DNA from: JAWXUU01 sp044426085
Lineage (GTDB): Bacteria; Bacillota; Clostridia; Christensenellales; CAMQZB01
Direction: 5' to 3'
Length of the DNA stretch: 35,577 nucleotides
NCBI GenBank assembly: GCA_044426085.1
Contig: JAWXUU010000017.1
Span: forward strand, 1 to 35,577
Shown here: piece after piece, positions 1 through 7,406 of the stretch
Numbering within the stretch: position 1 is the stretch's first letter
How the letters are laid out: every line of letters starts with the position of its first letter
Translations under genes and position numbers: made by a program
Notes under the pieces: model-generated
The model's database searches: none
What the model was told of the DNA's origin: nothing
What the model saw: only the letters and a program-made list of their open reading frames with translations

Positions 1-1
1 A

Positions 2-2296
2 TTTGATGCAATAAGCAGTGACGAAAATACAACAGTAGGAAGCGTTACAGTTGATGGCAATACATTTGATGTTACATTCACACCAACTAATACAAACTAC
101 ACAACAGTAGAAGCAACAGTGACAATCACAGTTGCACAAGTAACACCAACCGCAGATGTTCCAACTGGTCTCACAGCAACATATGGCGATTTACTTTCAA
201 CAGTAATATTGACAAATCCAGCAGATAACACAGCTGGCACATGGGCATTTGGTGATACTGATACGACATATGATGCAACAACTACTGTAGGTGATGTAAC
301 AACTAACGGCAATTCATTCGATGTTACATTCACTCCAAGTGATGATACAAACTACACAATAGTAGAAACAACAGTTACTATTACGGTAGCACAAAAAGCT
401 TCAACAGCAGTTGCTCCAACTGGTTTGACAGCAACATATGAAGATTTGCTTTCAAGTGTTACATTGACAAATACAACAGATAACACAGCTGGCACATGGG
501 CATTTGGTGATACTGATACGACATATGATGCAACAACTACTGTAGGTGATGTAACAACTAGCGGCAATACATTTGATGTTACATTCACACCAAGTGATGC
601 TACAAACTACACAACAGTAGAAACAACAGTTAGCATTGCAGTAGCACAAAAAGCTTCGACAGCGGTTGTTCCAACTGGTCTCGCAGCAACATATGGCGAT
701 TTGCTTTCAAGTGTTACATTGACAAATGCTGTTGACAACACAGCTGGTACATGGACATTTGGTGATAGTGATACGACATATGATGCAACAACAGTAGGAA
801 GTGTTACAGTTGATGGCAATACATTTGATGTTACATTCACACCAACTAATACAAACTACACAACAGTAGAAGCAACAGTGACAATCACAGTTGCACAAGT
901 AACACCAACCGCAGATGTTCCAACTGGTCTCACAGCAACATATGGCGATTTACTTTCAACAGTAATATTGACAAATCCAGCAGATAACACAGCTGGCACA
1001 TGGGCATTTGGTGATACTGATACGACATATGATACAACAACAGTAGGTGACTATGGAACTAACACATTCGATGTTACATTCACACCAAGTGATGCTACAA
1101 ACTACACAACAGTAGAAACAACAGTTACTATTACGGTAGCACAAAAAGCTTCTACAGCAGTTGCTCCAACTGGTTTGACAGCAACATATGGTGATTTACT
1201 TTCAATAGTAACATTGGCAAATGCTGATGACAACACAGATGGTACATGGGCTTATAGTGTAAGTGATTATGACGCTAATACAACAACAGTAGGTGACTAT
1301 GGAACTAATACATTTGATGTTACATTCACACCAAGTGATGATACAAACTACACAACAGTAGAAGCAACAGTTGATATCGACGTTGCACCTGAAGGTGTTG
1401 ATGCGGACGATTACAGCGAAACTTTGGGTGCGTTGAATACAGCGTTTGATGGTCTTGATACAGATACTCTTGGCGACACTGTGGAAGCAGCATTGACAGA
1501 GATGGTTGAAAAAGCAATTGCATCAGGCGATGTTCAAGACATTGAAGAAACTACTGCATTGATTAAATCAGCGGCTGTTGGAACTTCAAGTGCAGTGGTG
1601 GGCGATGATGGCTCAACTACAAATGTAGGTACTGCAACATTTGGCGAAGGCGAAGATGCATCAGTAGTTTATATCTATTCAGATACTGCAGACGAAGCAT
1701 TCTTCGTTTCTGAAGGTTTCCTTTCAAGCTCTAATGCAACAATCGAAAGTGCTATGGACGCATGCGAAAGTATTGAACTTTCAGCATACAAAGTAACAGA
1801 AGTTGGTTACACAATCAAGGTTGATAATGATGGTGCAGAAACAACAATTTCAATTCCTTACGCAGGCTCTGCTTCTAAAACTTACTATATCGCCCACGTA
1901 AGCAATGGTGTAGTTGAATTCTATGAAGGAACTTATGCAGATGGCTCCTTGACATTCGCAACTGAATACTTCTCTGAATTCGTAGTTCTTGAAATCCCAG
2001 ACAGCAGTTCTTCAAGCAATATCACAATCGGCAGTTCATACACAGTTGGCGGAAGCAGTTCAAGTTCTTCAGGGTCTTCAGATGTTGAAGTAGAAGAAGA
2101 AGTTGAAACTCCAGAAGCAACTGTTGCTCCAAGTGCAACAGAAGCTCCAACAGCAACTGAAACTCCAACTGCAACAACAGCTCCTTTGGCGGATGAAGCT
2201 TCAAACAGCAGCAACGCTTGGATTTGGATTGTTCTTGGTGTTCTTGCAATCGGCGCAATCGCAGGATTTGTAATCTACAAAAAGAAAAAACAATAA
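2..2296 (+). CDS. Repetitive cell-surface protein, C-terminal part (5' end outside window)
   Basis: The frame is open from the first bases, so this is the 3' part (764 codons seen) of a longer gene. It begins inside an Ig-like repeat and then has five beta-rich repeats of 81-85 residues, each with a TATYGDLLS-like start, GTWAFGD, and DVTFTPSD.TNYTTVE near the end. Repeats of this kind are common in Firmicutes surface proteins. After them comes a unique region of about 200 residues, a Ser-rich stretch, a Pro/Thr/Glu spacer (TPEATVAPSATEAPTATETP), one hydrophobic helix (WIWIVLGVLAIGAIAGFVIY) and the tail KKKKQ. That is a wall-spanning stalk plus membrane anchor; no LPXTG-like sortase motif precedes the helix, so anchoring is probably by the helix. 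The ligand and role are unknown (adhesion is a guess). The stop is followed by two hairpin terminators. Confidence 0.85.
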   Translation, partial: FDAISSDENTTVGSVTVDGNTFDVTFTPTNTNYTTVEATVTITVAQVTPTADVPTGLTATYGDLLSTVILTNPADNTAGTWAFGDTDTTYDATTTVGDVTTNGNSFDVTFTPSDDTNYTIVETTVTITVAQKASTAVAPTGLTATYEDLLSSVTLTNTTDNTAGTWAFGDTDTTYDATTTVGDVTTSGNTFDVTFTPSDATNYTTVETTVSIAVAQKASTAVVPTGLAATYGDLLSSVTLTNAVDNTAGTWTFGDSDTTYDATTVGSVTVDGNTFDVTFTPTNTNYTTVEATVTITVAQVTPTADVPTGLTATYGDLLSTVILTNPADNTAGTWAFGDTDTTYDTTTVGDYGTNTFDVTFTPSDATNYTTVETTVTITVAQKASTAVAPTGLTATYGDLLSIVTLANADDNTDGTWAYSVSDYDANTTTVGDYGTNTFDVTFTPSDDTNYTTVEATVDIDVAPEGVDADDYSETLGALNTAFDGLDTDTLGDTVEAALTEMVEKAIASGDVQDIEETTALIKSAAVGTSSAVVGDDGSTTNVGTATFGEGEDASVVYIYSDTADEAFFVSEGFLSSSNATIESAMDACESIELSAYKVTEVGYTIKVDNDGAETTISIPYAGSASKTYYIAHVSNGVVEFYEGTYADGSLTFATEYFSEFVVLEIPDSSSSSNITIGSSYTVGGSSSSSSGSSDVEVEEEVETPEATVAPSATEAPTATETPTATTAPLADEASNSSNAWIWIVLGVLAIGAIAGFVIYKKKKQ
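44..1387 (+). repeat. Tandem coding repeats of about 250 bp
   Basis: Five in-frame units at about 140-394, 395-649, 650-898, 899-1144 and 1145-1387 encode the Ig-like repeats, with part of another unit at the window start. Unit lengths vary by whole codons (255, 255, 249, 246 and about 243 bp). Bases 44-274 read as identical to 803-1033, an offset of 759 bp that equals exactly three units, indicating a recent block duplication. Confidence 0.85.
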
Positions 2297-2362
2297 TTCA
2301 AGATAGCATCTTGAAAATATTCGCAGATTGTCCGCGTGACAATTGCAAAAAAAGCTGATTTC

Positions 2363-2396
2363 CGATGTGCGGAAACCAAACCCGCACATCGTTTTC
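2363..2396 (+). terminator. Hairpin terminator after surface-protein gene
   Basis: A perfect 10-bp stem (CGATGTGCGG at 2363-2372 with CCGCACATCG at 2382-2391), a 9-base loop and a short TTTT tract. It lies 67 bases after the surface-protein stop. Confidence 0.7.
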
Positions 2397-2430
2397 AACC
2401 CAGCCCTTATGGGCTTCATAAATTCTATAT

Positions 2431-2479
2431 TATATAAAAAGAAGCTGAGGAATACCAATTCCCAGCTTCTTTTTATATA
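2431..2479 (+). terminator. Second, stronger hairpin terminator
   Basis: TATATAAAAAGAAGCTG (2431-2447) pairs perfectly with 2463-2479. The stem can extend inward through GGAA/TTCC, and the descending arm carries a T-run. Its symmetry suits termination in both directions. Confidence 0.75.
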
Positions 2480-2486
2480 TTTCATT

Positions 2487-2543
2487 CCACTATCTCAAAA
2501 AACTTCCACTATCTCAAAAAACTTCCACTATCTCAAAAAACTT
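2487..2543. repeat. Three perfect 19-bp tandem repeats
   Basis: CCACTATCTCAAAAAACTT occurs at 2487-2505, 2506-2524 and 2525-2543, followed by a decayed fourth copy (CCATCTCAAATAAAAC). It is non-coding and lies directly after the double terminator. No known family of repeats was recognised. Confidence 0.9.
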
Positions 2544-2636
2544 CCCATCTCAAATAAAACAGCAAAAATGCTATATATTTATTTTCTGCAAATTTTTTTA
2601 AAGTATAAGCAGATTGCAAAATAAATGTTGTAATAA

Positions 2637-2665
2637 TTGACATTACATCGCTATTTTGGTAAAAT
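2637..2665 (+). promoter_or_regulatory. Sigma-A-type promoter upstream of Rrf2 remnant and msrA
   Basis: TTGACA (2637-2642), 17-bp spacer, TAAAAT (2660-2665). It is about 20 bases upstream of the Rrf2-like remnant. No terminator is seen before msrA, so it probably drives msrA as well. Confidence 0.7.
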
Positions 2666-2686
2666 ATAAAAAAGCGCGGTGGAAAA

Positions 2687-2815
2687 ATGCAAGTCACATC
2701 AAGATTCACAATAGCAATCCAAACCATGCTTGAAAAAATCAAAAATGAAATGGATCAACAAATGAAGCAAACAACGTTGAAACAGTTGCTAGAAGACACT
2801 AAATCATATCTGTAA
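2687..2815 (+). pseudogene. Internally deleted Rrf2-family regulator remnant (42 codons)
   Basis: A short reading frame preceded by GGTGG. Its first 15 residues, MQVTSRFTIAIQTML, match the start typical of Rrf2-family winged-helix regulators (M-x-I-S-S-R-F-T-I-A-V-H). The remaining residues, ending NEMDQQMKQTTLKQLLEDTK, resemble the C-terminal helix of YwnA-like Rrf2 proteins (AMENEL...SLKDV). About 90 residues between these ends, including most of the DNA-binding fold, are missing, yet the reading frame is kept. I infer an in-frame internal deletion of a regulator that once sat in front of msrA. The alternative is a functional micro-peptide. Family matches are from memory of the consensus. 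Confidence 0.6.
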
Positions 2816-2848
2816 CTCAAAAATAAAAGCGTATAAAACAGGAGTGTA

Positions 2849-3334
2849 TTGAAAGTGGAAGAAGTTTATTTTGCAGGCGGTTGTCTGTGGGGTGTTCAAG
2901 CATTTATCAAAACAATAAAGGGTGTTGTATCCACCCAAGCGGGCAGAGCAAACGGCACAACAAACAGCATCGAAACCACATATGACGGGTATGCTGAATG
3001 CGTGAAAACGGTTTTCGACCCCAATGAAATATCAATATATGAACTCATGGATTTCTTCTTCGAAATCATCGACCCCTACAGCATGAATAAGCAAGGAATT
3101 GACGTTGGTAAAAAATACCGCACAGGTGTATACAGCAAAAACCCACATCATTTGAAAGAAGCAAGGAAATATATCGACGACAGAAAAGATAAAGACAAAA
3201 TCGTTGTCGAAATTTTGCCCCTAGAAAATTATGTGAAAAGTGCAGATGAACATCAAGATAGGCTTGATTATTTCCCCGACGACTATTGCCACATACCAAA
3301 AAGATTATTGGAAAAGTATAAATCGTCGAAATAA
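2849..3334 (+). CDS. msrA: Peptide methionine sulfoxide reductase MsrA
   Basis: Reduces the S-epimer of methionine sulfoxide in proteins, a cytoplasmic oxidative-damage repair role. The MsrA signature is at the N-terminus as FAGGCLWG (catalytic Cys12; Leu replaces the usual Phe of GCFWG). Further family blocks are YDGYAECVKTVFDP, QGIDVGKKYRTGVY and, near the C-terminus, SADEHQDRLDYFPDDYCHIP. At 161 residues it is a normal length for a single-domain MsrA with no fused MsrB. The start is ambiguous: TTG at 2849 lies four bases after AGGAG (2840-2844), and GTG at 2855 lies ten bases after it. The gene follows the Rrf2 remnant without a terminator and probably shares its promoter. Confidence 0.9.
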   Translation: MKVEEVYFAGGCLWGVQAFIKTIKGVVSTQAGRANGTTNSIETTYDGYAECVKTVFDPNEISIYELMDFFFEIIDPYSMNKQGIDVGKKYRTGVYSKNPHHLKEARKYIDDRKDKDKIVVEILPLENYVKSADEHQDRLDYFPDDYCHIPKRLLEKYKSSK

Positions 3335-3341
3335 TGTCGTG

Positions 3342-3370
3342 TTGACTTTTGCCAGTCGGTGTGATATGCT
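3342..3370 (+). promoter_or_regulatory. Promoter of HAD hydrolase gene
   Basis: TTGACT (3342-3347), 17-bp spacer, TATGCT (3365-3370), with an extended -10 TG at 3362-3363. It sits between the msrA stop and the HAD start. Confidence 0.65.
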
Positions 3371-3401
3371 ATATAAAAATAAAATATTATACGGAGTGGT
3401 T

Positions 3402-4097
3402 ATGAAGAAACATTATAAATACTTGCTGTGGGACATAGATGACACACTTATTGATTTCAAAAGTTCAGAAAAAATAGCTCTCAAGAAATGCTTCGAGCGG
3501 TTCGGAGTTATTTTGACGGATGAAGATGTGGAAATATATTCTGAAATCAATCATAACTATTGGGAATTATTGGTGCAAGGTAAAATAGAAAAATCAATCA
3601 TGCTAAATCGCAGATTCGAAGATTTCGCTCAGCGTTTAGAATTGCATGCATTTGATTGCGAATCAATAAACGATATGTATCAAGAAAATCTTGGCGACTA
3701 TGCAGTTATGATTGAAAATGCCCACGAAGTCTGTTCAGTGCTAAAACAAAGCAAAAAGCAGTATGCCGTCACAAATGGCACAATAGTGGCACAAAACAAA
3801 AAGTTGCACATAACAGGTCTGAAATACTTGCTCGACGGCATTTTTATTTCTGATGAAGTAGGATATGAAAAGCCAGACGCGAGATTTTTCCAATTTGCCT
3901 TTGATAATATTGATGGATTCAACCCCAAAGAAGCCCTTCTTGTTGGCGATTCCTTAACAAGTGATATGGCGGGTGCAAACAACGCAAAAATAGATTGCTG
4001 TTGGTTTAACCCAAAAGGAAACATCAATAAAAACACATCAATCAAAATCGATTACGAAATCAAAAATCTAAAAGAATTATTGGATATTATAAAATAA
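3402..4097 (+). CDS. HAD-superfamily hydrolase, YjjG-like (nucleotidase/phosphatase)
   Basis: A 231-residue phosphohydrolase of the haloacid dehalogenase superfamily. Motif I is LLWDIDDTLIDF (nucleophile Asp11, acid/base Asp13), motif II is the Thr in VTNGT, the conserved Lys is in VGYEKPDARFF, and motif III is LLVGDSLTSDMAGA. The Phe-Lys-rich stretch after motif I and the alpha-helical cap resemble the YjjG/YfnB pyrimidine 5'-nucleotidase group, whose members remove non-canonical nucleotides. The exact substrate is an inference. ATG at 3402 follows ACGGAG and starts right at the first beta strand. The open frame extends upstream into msrA, but that part has no homology and the promoter at 3342-3370 excludes it. 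Confidence 0.85.
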   Translation: MKKHYKYLLWDIDDTLIDFKSSEKIALKKCFERFGVILTDEDVEIYSEINHNYWELLVQGKIEKSIMLNRRFEDFAQRLELHAFDCESINDMYQENLGDYAVMIENAHEVCSVLKQSKKQYAVTNGTIVAQNKKLHITGLKYLLDGIFISDEVGYEKPDARFFQFAFDNIDGFNPKEALLVGDSLTSDMAGANNAKIDCCWFNPKGNINKNTSIKIDYEIKNLKELLDIIK

Positions 4098-4131
4098 TAA
4101 TTCCTAACCAAAACAAAATAAAACAAAACGC

Positions 4132-4176
4132 AAACCATATGTTTGAAGCCTAGCTGAAAACATATGGTTTTTTATA
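4132..4176 (+). terminator. Terminator after HAD gene
   Basis: AAACCATATGTTT (4132-4144) pairs with AAACATATGGTTT (4158-4170) across a 13-base loop, followed by a T-rich tract. Confidence 0.8.
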
Positions 4177-4199
4177 TTTTTAAAATACCATTTGAAAAT

Positions 4200-4418
4200 T
4201 CAAAAAATGCAATATCATATACATATGGCGAAACAACTGGCGACACTCAAATTCTCACAATGCTAACATTCAACCCAAGCGTGGCAACTATCTACACAGT
4301 TGGAATAACAGCAACAGATCAAAATGGTAACACATCGGAAAGTTTCAGCTATAACAGTGCAAGCGTTACAAGCAAGTCGATCATTTTCAAAACTTCTTCT
4401 CTTTTGAAATTGGCGTAA
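4200..4418 (+). pseudogene. Possible fragment of an Ig-like surface-protein domain
   Basis: The only upstream ATG in this frame lies inside the preceding terminator, so no credible start exists. The peptide contains YTVGITATDQNGNTSESFSY, the last strands of a bacterial Ig-like/HYR-type domain (pattern YTVTITATDxxGNTS). I read it as debris of an exported protein, perhaps related to the surface protein at the window start. The rest of the 4098-4584 gap holds only two terminators. Confidence 0.35.
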
Positions 4419-4509
4419 GAAACAATAAGCGTGGCTGTGCTTCTTGTCTTCCTTGGTAAAATTTATCATAAACACCTCTAGCATTGTCGATTTCAAATAT
4501 CTTAATTGT

Positions 4510-4552
4510 AAAAATATAAGCCCCCACCGCTTGAAAATTGGTGAAGGCTTAT
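4510..4552 (-). terminator. Terminator of the minus-strand metal-cluster operon
   Basis: On the minus strand ATAAGCC/GGCTTAT (4546-4552 with 4516-4522) and CACC/GGTG form an interrupted stem, followed by ATATTTTTAC. It lies about 30 bases past the stop at 4585. Confidence 0.65.
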
Positions 4553-4584
4553 TTGATATGTTATATTCAATAATTATTTTAAAA

Positions 4585-4944
4585 TCAGTGGTTGCCACAA
4601 GAATCCGCATGTTCGTGGTGATTGCAAATTGAACCTGTTGATTGCAAATTGCCCGCTAGATAAGAAGAAACGGCAGTTTTAGCATCACCTTGTGCGCCCA
4701 AAACAACTTCAACACCGCGCTGATTAAAAATGTCCACAGCACCGCCACCCATTCCGCCAGAAATGATAACTTCAACGCCCATATCGGCGAGAAAATTCGG
4801 CAAAAATCCAGGTTTATGACCAGGGTTAGCAACAGAGTTTTCCGCTGTTATAACACCATTTTCCACATCAAACACCATGAAGTTTTCACAGTGACCAAAG
4901 TGTGCCCAAATTTGATTTCCATTACATGATACAGCTATTTTCAT
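4585..4944 (-). CDS. NifX/NifB-type (MTH1175-family) metal-cluster binding protein
   Basis: A 119-residue protein of the dinitrogenase iron-molybdenum cofactor family (ribonuclease H-like fold). Hallmarks are MKIAVSCNG at the start, AHFGHCENFMVFD, the glycine-rich ISGGMGGGAVDIF, and VVLGAQGDAKTAV. The last 15 residues (CNHHEHADSCGNH) form a His/Cys-rich tail that could bind metal. Family members include archaeal MTH1175 and the Desulfovibrio orange protein ORP, which holds a Mo-Cu-S cluster. No nitrogenase genes are present, so a nitrogen-fixation role is unlikely. ATG at 4944 is preceded by AGGAG. It is the last gene of a four-gene operon, 16 bases after the upstream ATPase stop. Confidence 0.85.
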   Translation of the reverse strand: MKIAVSCNGNQIWAHFGHCENFMVFDVENGVITAENSVANPGHKPGFLPNFLADMGVEVIISGGMGGGAVDIFNQRGVEVVLGAQGDAKTAVSSYLAGNLQSTGSICNHHEHADSCGNH

Positions 4945-4960
4945 AATATTTCTCCTTTTA

Positions 4961-5827
4961 TCACGCCATTATTTGGGTGATTTTTTCATATATTTTTTTA
5001 ATTTCATCGCCAGCCTTGCAGTCTATATCCACAACCGCCAAGCCTTGATTAACAGCGATAATTGCATTTTTATCGTATGGAATTTTGCCAATAAAACTGA
5101 TGTTTTCTCCCTTGCAAAAATCCTCGATTTCAGTTGTTTTTTCTGTGTTGGTGTCAAACTTATTCACGCAAATTGCGATTGTCACGCCAAAGGAATTCAA
5201 AGTTTTCAAAAGTCGTTTCAAATCACTTATTCCGCTTTCGCTTGGCTCTGCCACAACAAGAATAACATCCATTCCGCTTGCCGATGCAATAACAGGGCAC
5301 CCAAGCCCCGGCGAACCATCGATAATAGAAAGCTCGCAATCTTTAGCATTTTTCAGCATCGCTTGCTTCACATCCGTCACAAGCTTGCCGGAATTCCCAC
5401 GCCCCATTTTCAGCGTAGCAGTGGAAAATATATCATCGTCACTTGAAGTGTAAAGTTTTCGCTCGCCCGCGATATCCGAATTTTGCACAATCGCGCCATT
5501 TTTGCAAACCAAAGAACAAACCCCACAACCTTCGCAGAAAAATTCGCTTATCTCAGCTTTGCCAAGTTTGATTTTTATTGCATCAAATTTGCATTTTTCA
5601 ACGCAAACCCCACATCCGTTGCAACGATTGCGCGTAACGCTTGCTTTGTCGCCACCCATAAAATCAAACACTTGCGGTGAAGATGTCTGGTTTAAAATAA
5701 TGTGCAAGTTTGGCGCGTCAACATCGCAATCAGCCACAGCTTTCGCCTTTGCAAGTTTAATAAGCGAAGCTGAAATTGTTGTTTTGCCAGTTCCACCTTT
5801 ACCACTCAAAATCAATAATTTCTTCAT
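4961..5827 (-). CDS. MinD/Mrp-type ATPase with 2[4Fe-4S] ferredoxin insert (first of pair)
   Basis: A 288-residue P-loop ATPase of the SIMIBI class. The N-terminal deviant Walker A is LSGKGGTGKTT, and ADCDVDAPNLHIIL follows. An inserted bacterial-type ferredoxin domain has CNGCGVCVEKC and then CEGCGVCSLVC at about residues 65-115. IIDGSPGLGCPV carries the switch II/Walker B Asp. Proteins of this architecture occur beside MTH1175/NifX proteins and probably help load or transfer a metal-sulfur cluster; the exact job is unproven. The start at 5827 was chosen because AGGAG lies 7 bases upstream and because it forms an ATGA overlap with the preceding gene's stop, implying translational coupling. 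Seven upstream codons in the same frame fall inside that gene. Confidence 0.87.
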   Translation of the reverse strand: MKKLLILSGKGGTGKTTISASLIKLAKAKAVADCDVDAPNLHIILNQTSSPQVFDFMGGDKASVTRNRCNGCGVCVEKCKFDAIKIKLGKAEISEFFCEGCGVCSLVCKNGAIVQNSDIAGERKLYTSSDDDIFSTATLKMGRGNSGKLVTDVKQAMLKNAKDCELSIIDGSPGLGCPVIASASGMDVILVVAEPSESGISDLKRLLKTLNSFGVTIAICVNKFDTNTEKTTEIEDFCKGENISFIGKIPYDKNAIIAVNQGLAVVDIDCKAGDEIKKIYEKITQIMA

Positions 5828-6648
5828 ATCATTTCTCCTATTTTGCAAAGCAAATCTGAAAAATAATGCTTGATTTCAGGAAAAACTTCAACGGCAATTT
5901 CACCGCCAGAAAGGCATTTTGCAACATCTTTATCGTATGGTATTCTCGCAAGTATTTCAAGATTGTTTTCTGTAATAAATTGTTCAAGCGGTGGATATTT
6001 CTGATATTCCTTATTGATAATAAATCCGCAAGGCTTGTCAAGAAGTGTCGCAAGCTCAAAAACCATTTTCATATTGTGAAATCCAAACGCAGTTGGCTCG
6101 CAAACAATAACGCAGAAATCAGAACATTCTATGCTTTCCATAACAGAACAAGCACTGCCGGGCGGGCAGTCGATAACGCTGGTTTGCGTCGCATGGGAAA
6201 GTGCCTTTTTGATAACAGGAATGCCAGAACCTTCGCCGGTATCCAAAATGCCTGTCACAACTTTCAATTCGCCGTGCATTCCCACTTCAACATTTCCAAC
6301 GGGATACTTAGTTTGCAAAACAGCATCCTTTTCGCAAATTATTTCACAACCACCACAGCTGTGGCAAATATCCGAAAACACCATGGGTGCATCTTTAATG
6401 TAAAAAAGAGCATTAAATTTGCAAAAATCAACACACTTTCTGCATCCAATGCATTTATTTTTATCAAAATCAGGCAAGATTTTATAAACCCTTTCGCTTT
6501 TCAAGTCGGTTGGTTTCAAAAACAGCCTTCCGTTTGGCTCTTCAACATCGCAATCAATGTATGTGCAATTTCCACATGTCACAGCTAAATTCACCGCGAC
6601 AAAGGTTTTCCCCGCACCGCCTTTACCGCTCAGGCATGCAATTTTCAT
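5824..6648 (-). CDS. MinD/Mrp-type ATPase with 2[4Fe-4S] ferredoxin insert (second of pair)
   Basis: A 274-residue paralogue of the adjacent ATPase. Walker A is LSGKGGAGKTFVAVN (Phe-Val after the Thr, unlike the TTI of its partner), IDCDVEEPNGRLFL follows, then a ferredoxin insert with CIGCRKCVDFC and CHSCGGCEIIC, then VIDCPPGSACSV, VCEPTAFGFHN and a NKEYQKYP nucleotide-base region. Paired ATPases of this type are a conserved feature of ORP/NifX-family operons and may act as a heterodimer. Both ends overlap neighbours by ATGA: its ATG at 6648 overlaps the DUF134 stop and its TGA overlaps the next start. The whole operon is therefore likely made as one coupled unit. Confidence 0.87.
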   Translation of the reverse strand: MKIACLSGKGGAGKTFVAVNLAVTCGNCTYIDCDVEEPNGRLFLKPTDLKSERVYKILPDFDKNKCIGCRKCVDFCKFNALFYIKDAPMVFSDICHSCGGCEIICEKDAVLQTKYPVGNVEVGMHGELKVVTGILDTGEGSGIPVIKKALSHATQTSVIDCPPGSACSVMESIECSDFCVIVCEPTAFGFHNMKMVFELATLLDKPCGFIINKEYQKYPPLEQFITENNLEILARIPYDKDVAKCLSGGEIAVEVFPEIKHYFSDLLCKIGEMI

Positions 6649-7364
6649 CGTATGCCGTGAAAACCGCCGTGGAAAGTTGTCAACTCTTCAAGTTTGCCTT
6701 CCAAAAAGTCGGAAATATTTTCCTCTGCAGTTTTCCCTGTCGATTTATAAATTTTCATCTCGCAAGCTTTAAACACATCTGCGGCGTTTTGTCCGCAACG
6801 TGGTGTTATAAGTGTTGTCACCTTGCTGTCTAAAATAAATTGTGCAACTTGCACCCCCGCACCACCTTGTGCGGCAGAAGCTGGATTTTCAACGATTTCA
6901 GTTTTAGAATTTTCCCATAATAAAAAATATGGTGCGCGTGCCAAAACAGGGCACACGTCAATTTTGTTTTCGTCTAGTGGAATTGCTATTTTCATATTGC
7001 TTTCTCCCGTGTTATTTTCCTTTCGTTTTTGATTGTGAAAACTACAACCACCGCATCCGCAAGCATTTTCATGCCCGTCGCATAAGTTGTATTCTCCGCC
7101 GGCGATTGTTATGTGTCTTCCTTCAACAAGTGCGTCGGCAATTTTTCGCCTAGCACTGTTATAGATTTGCTGAACAGTAGTCCTTGCAATGTTCATATAA
7201 ACTCCGCATTGCTCCTGTGAAAAATTCTCACGGTCAATAAGTCGAAGTGTTTCATATTCATCAATTTTCAAAACTATTGGTTCTATTTCGCATTGTTTAA
7301 GTGGCGTGAAACCCCCGTTTTCAGGAAGCTTGCAAACCTTTCTGCATTTTCTCGGTCTTGGCAC
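6645..7364 (-). CDS. DUF134 regulator fused to NifX-type domain
   Basis: A 239-residue two-domain protein. Residues 1 to about 100 are DUF134 (UPF0251): MPRPRKCRKVCKLPENGGF, EYETLRLIDRENFSQEQC and a sigma-70-region-4-like helix-turn-helix (GVYMNIARTTVQQIYNSAR). A Cys/His-rich linker follows (CDGHENACGCGGCSFH). From about residue 124 a NifX/MTH1175 domain begins MKIAIPLDENKIDVCP and continues through TTLITPRCGQNAADVF. I infer an autogenous regulator that senses a metal cluster through its own NifX domain. The start is GTG 7364, with AAGGAG seven bases upstream. An internal AUG with its own ribosome site could also release the NifX half alone. Confidence 0.87.
   Translation of the reverse strand: MPRPRKCRKVCKLPENGGFTPLKQCEIEPIVLKIDEYETLRLIDRENFSQEQCGVYMNIARTTVQQIYNSARRKIADALVEGRHITIAGGEYNLCDGHENACGCGGCSFHNQKRKENNTGESNMKIAIPLDENKIDVCPVLARAPYFLLWENSKTEIVENPASAAQGGAGVQVAQFILDSKVTTLITPRCGQNAADVFKACEMKIYKSTGKTAEENISDFLEGKLEELTTFHGGFHGIR
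6993..7008 (-). promoter_or_regulatory. Internal ribosome site and ATG at the DUF134-NifX junction
   Basis: On the minus strand, GGGAG (7008-7004) stands eight bases before ATG (6995-6993), exactly where the NifX domain begins. Either the two domains are a recent fusion that retained its old signal, or two products are made. Confidence 0.5.
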
Positions 7365-7382
7365 TTGTTCGCTCCTTATTTA

Positions 7383-7396
7383 TGGCATATGCCATT
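7383..7396. promoter_or_regulatory. Perfect palindrome in the leader, candidate operator
   Basis: ATGGCATATGCCAT is a perfect 14-bp palindrome lying between the -10 box and the GTG start of the DUF134-NifX gene. This position suits repression by the operon's own regulator. Confidence 0.5.
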
Positions 7397-7406
7397 TATT
7401 AATAAT

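Noticed and set aside
97..1523. Several minus-strand open frames opposite the surface-protein repeats
   Set aside because: They recur with the repeat period, lack ribosome sites and have compositions dictated by the plus-strand repeats.
2100..2296. Sortase (LPXTG) anchor at the C-terminus of the surface protein
   Set aside because: The hydrophobic helix and Lys tail are present, but no LPXTG or close variant lies before the helix.
4387..4494. Minus-strand peptide containing KFYQGRQEAQPRLL as a transposase remnant
   Set aside because: Protein-like in appearance, but no family could be named and no terminal repeats or start codon exist, so it is not listed as a feature.
4585..7364. Nitrogen-fixation gene set suggested by NifX domains
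   Set aside because: No nifH, nifD, nifK or NifB radical-SAM gene is present; NifX-domain proteins of this type also occur in non-fixing anaerobes.
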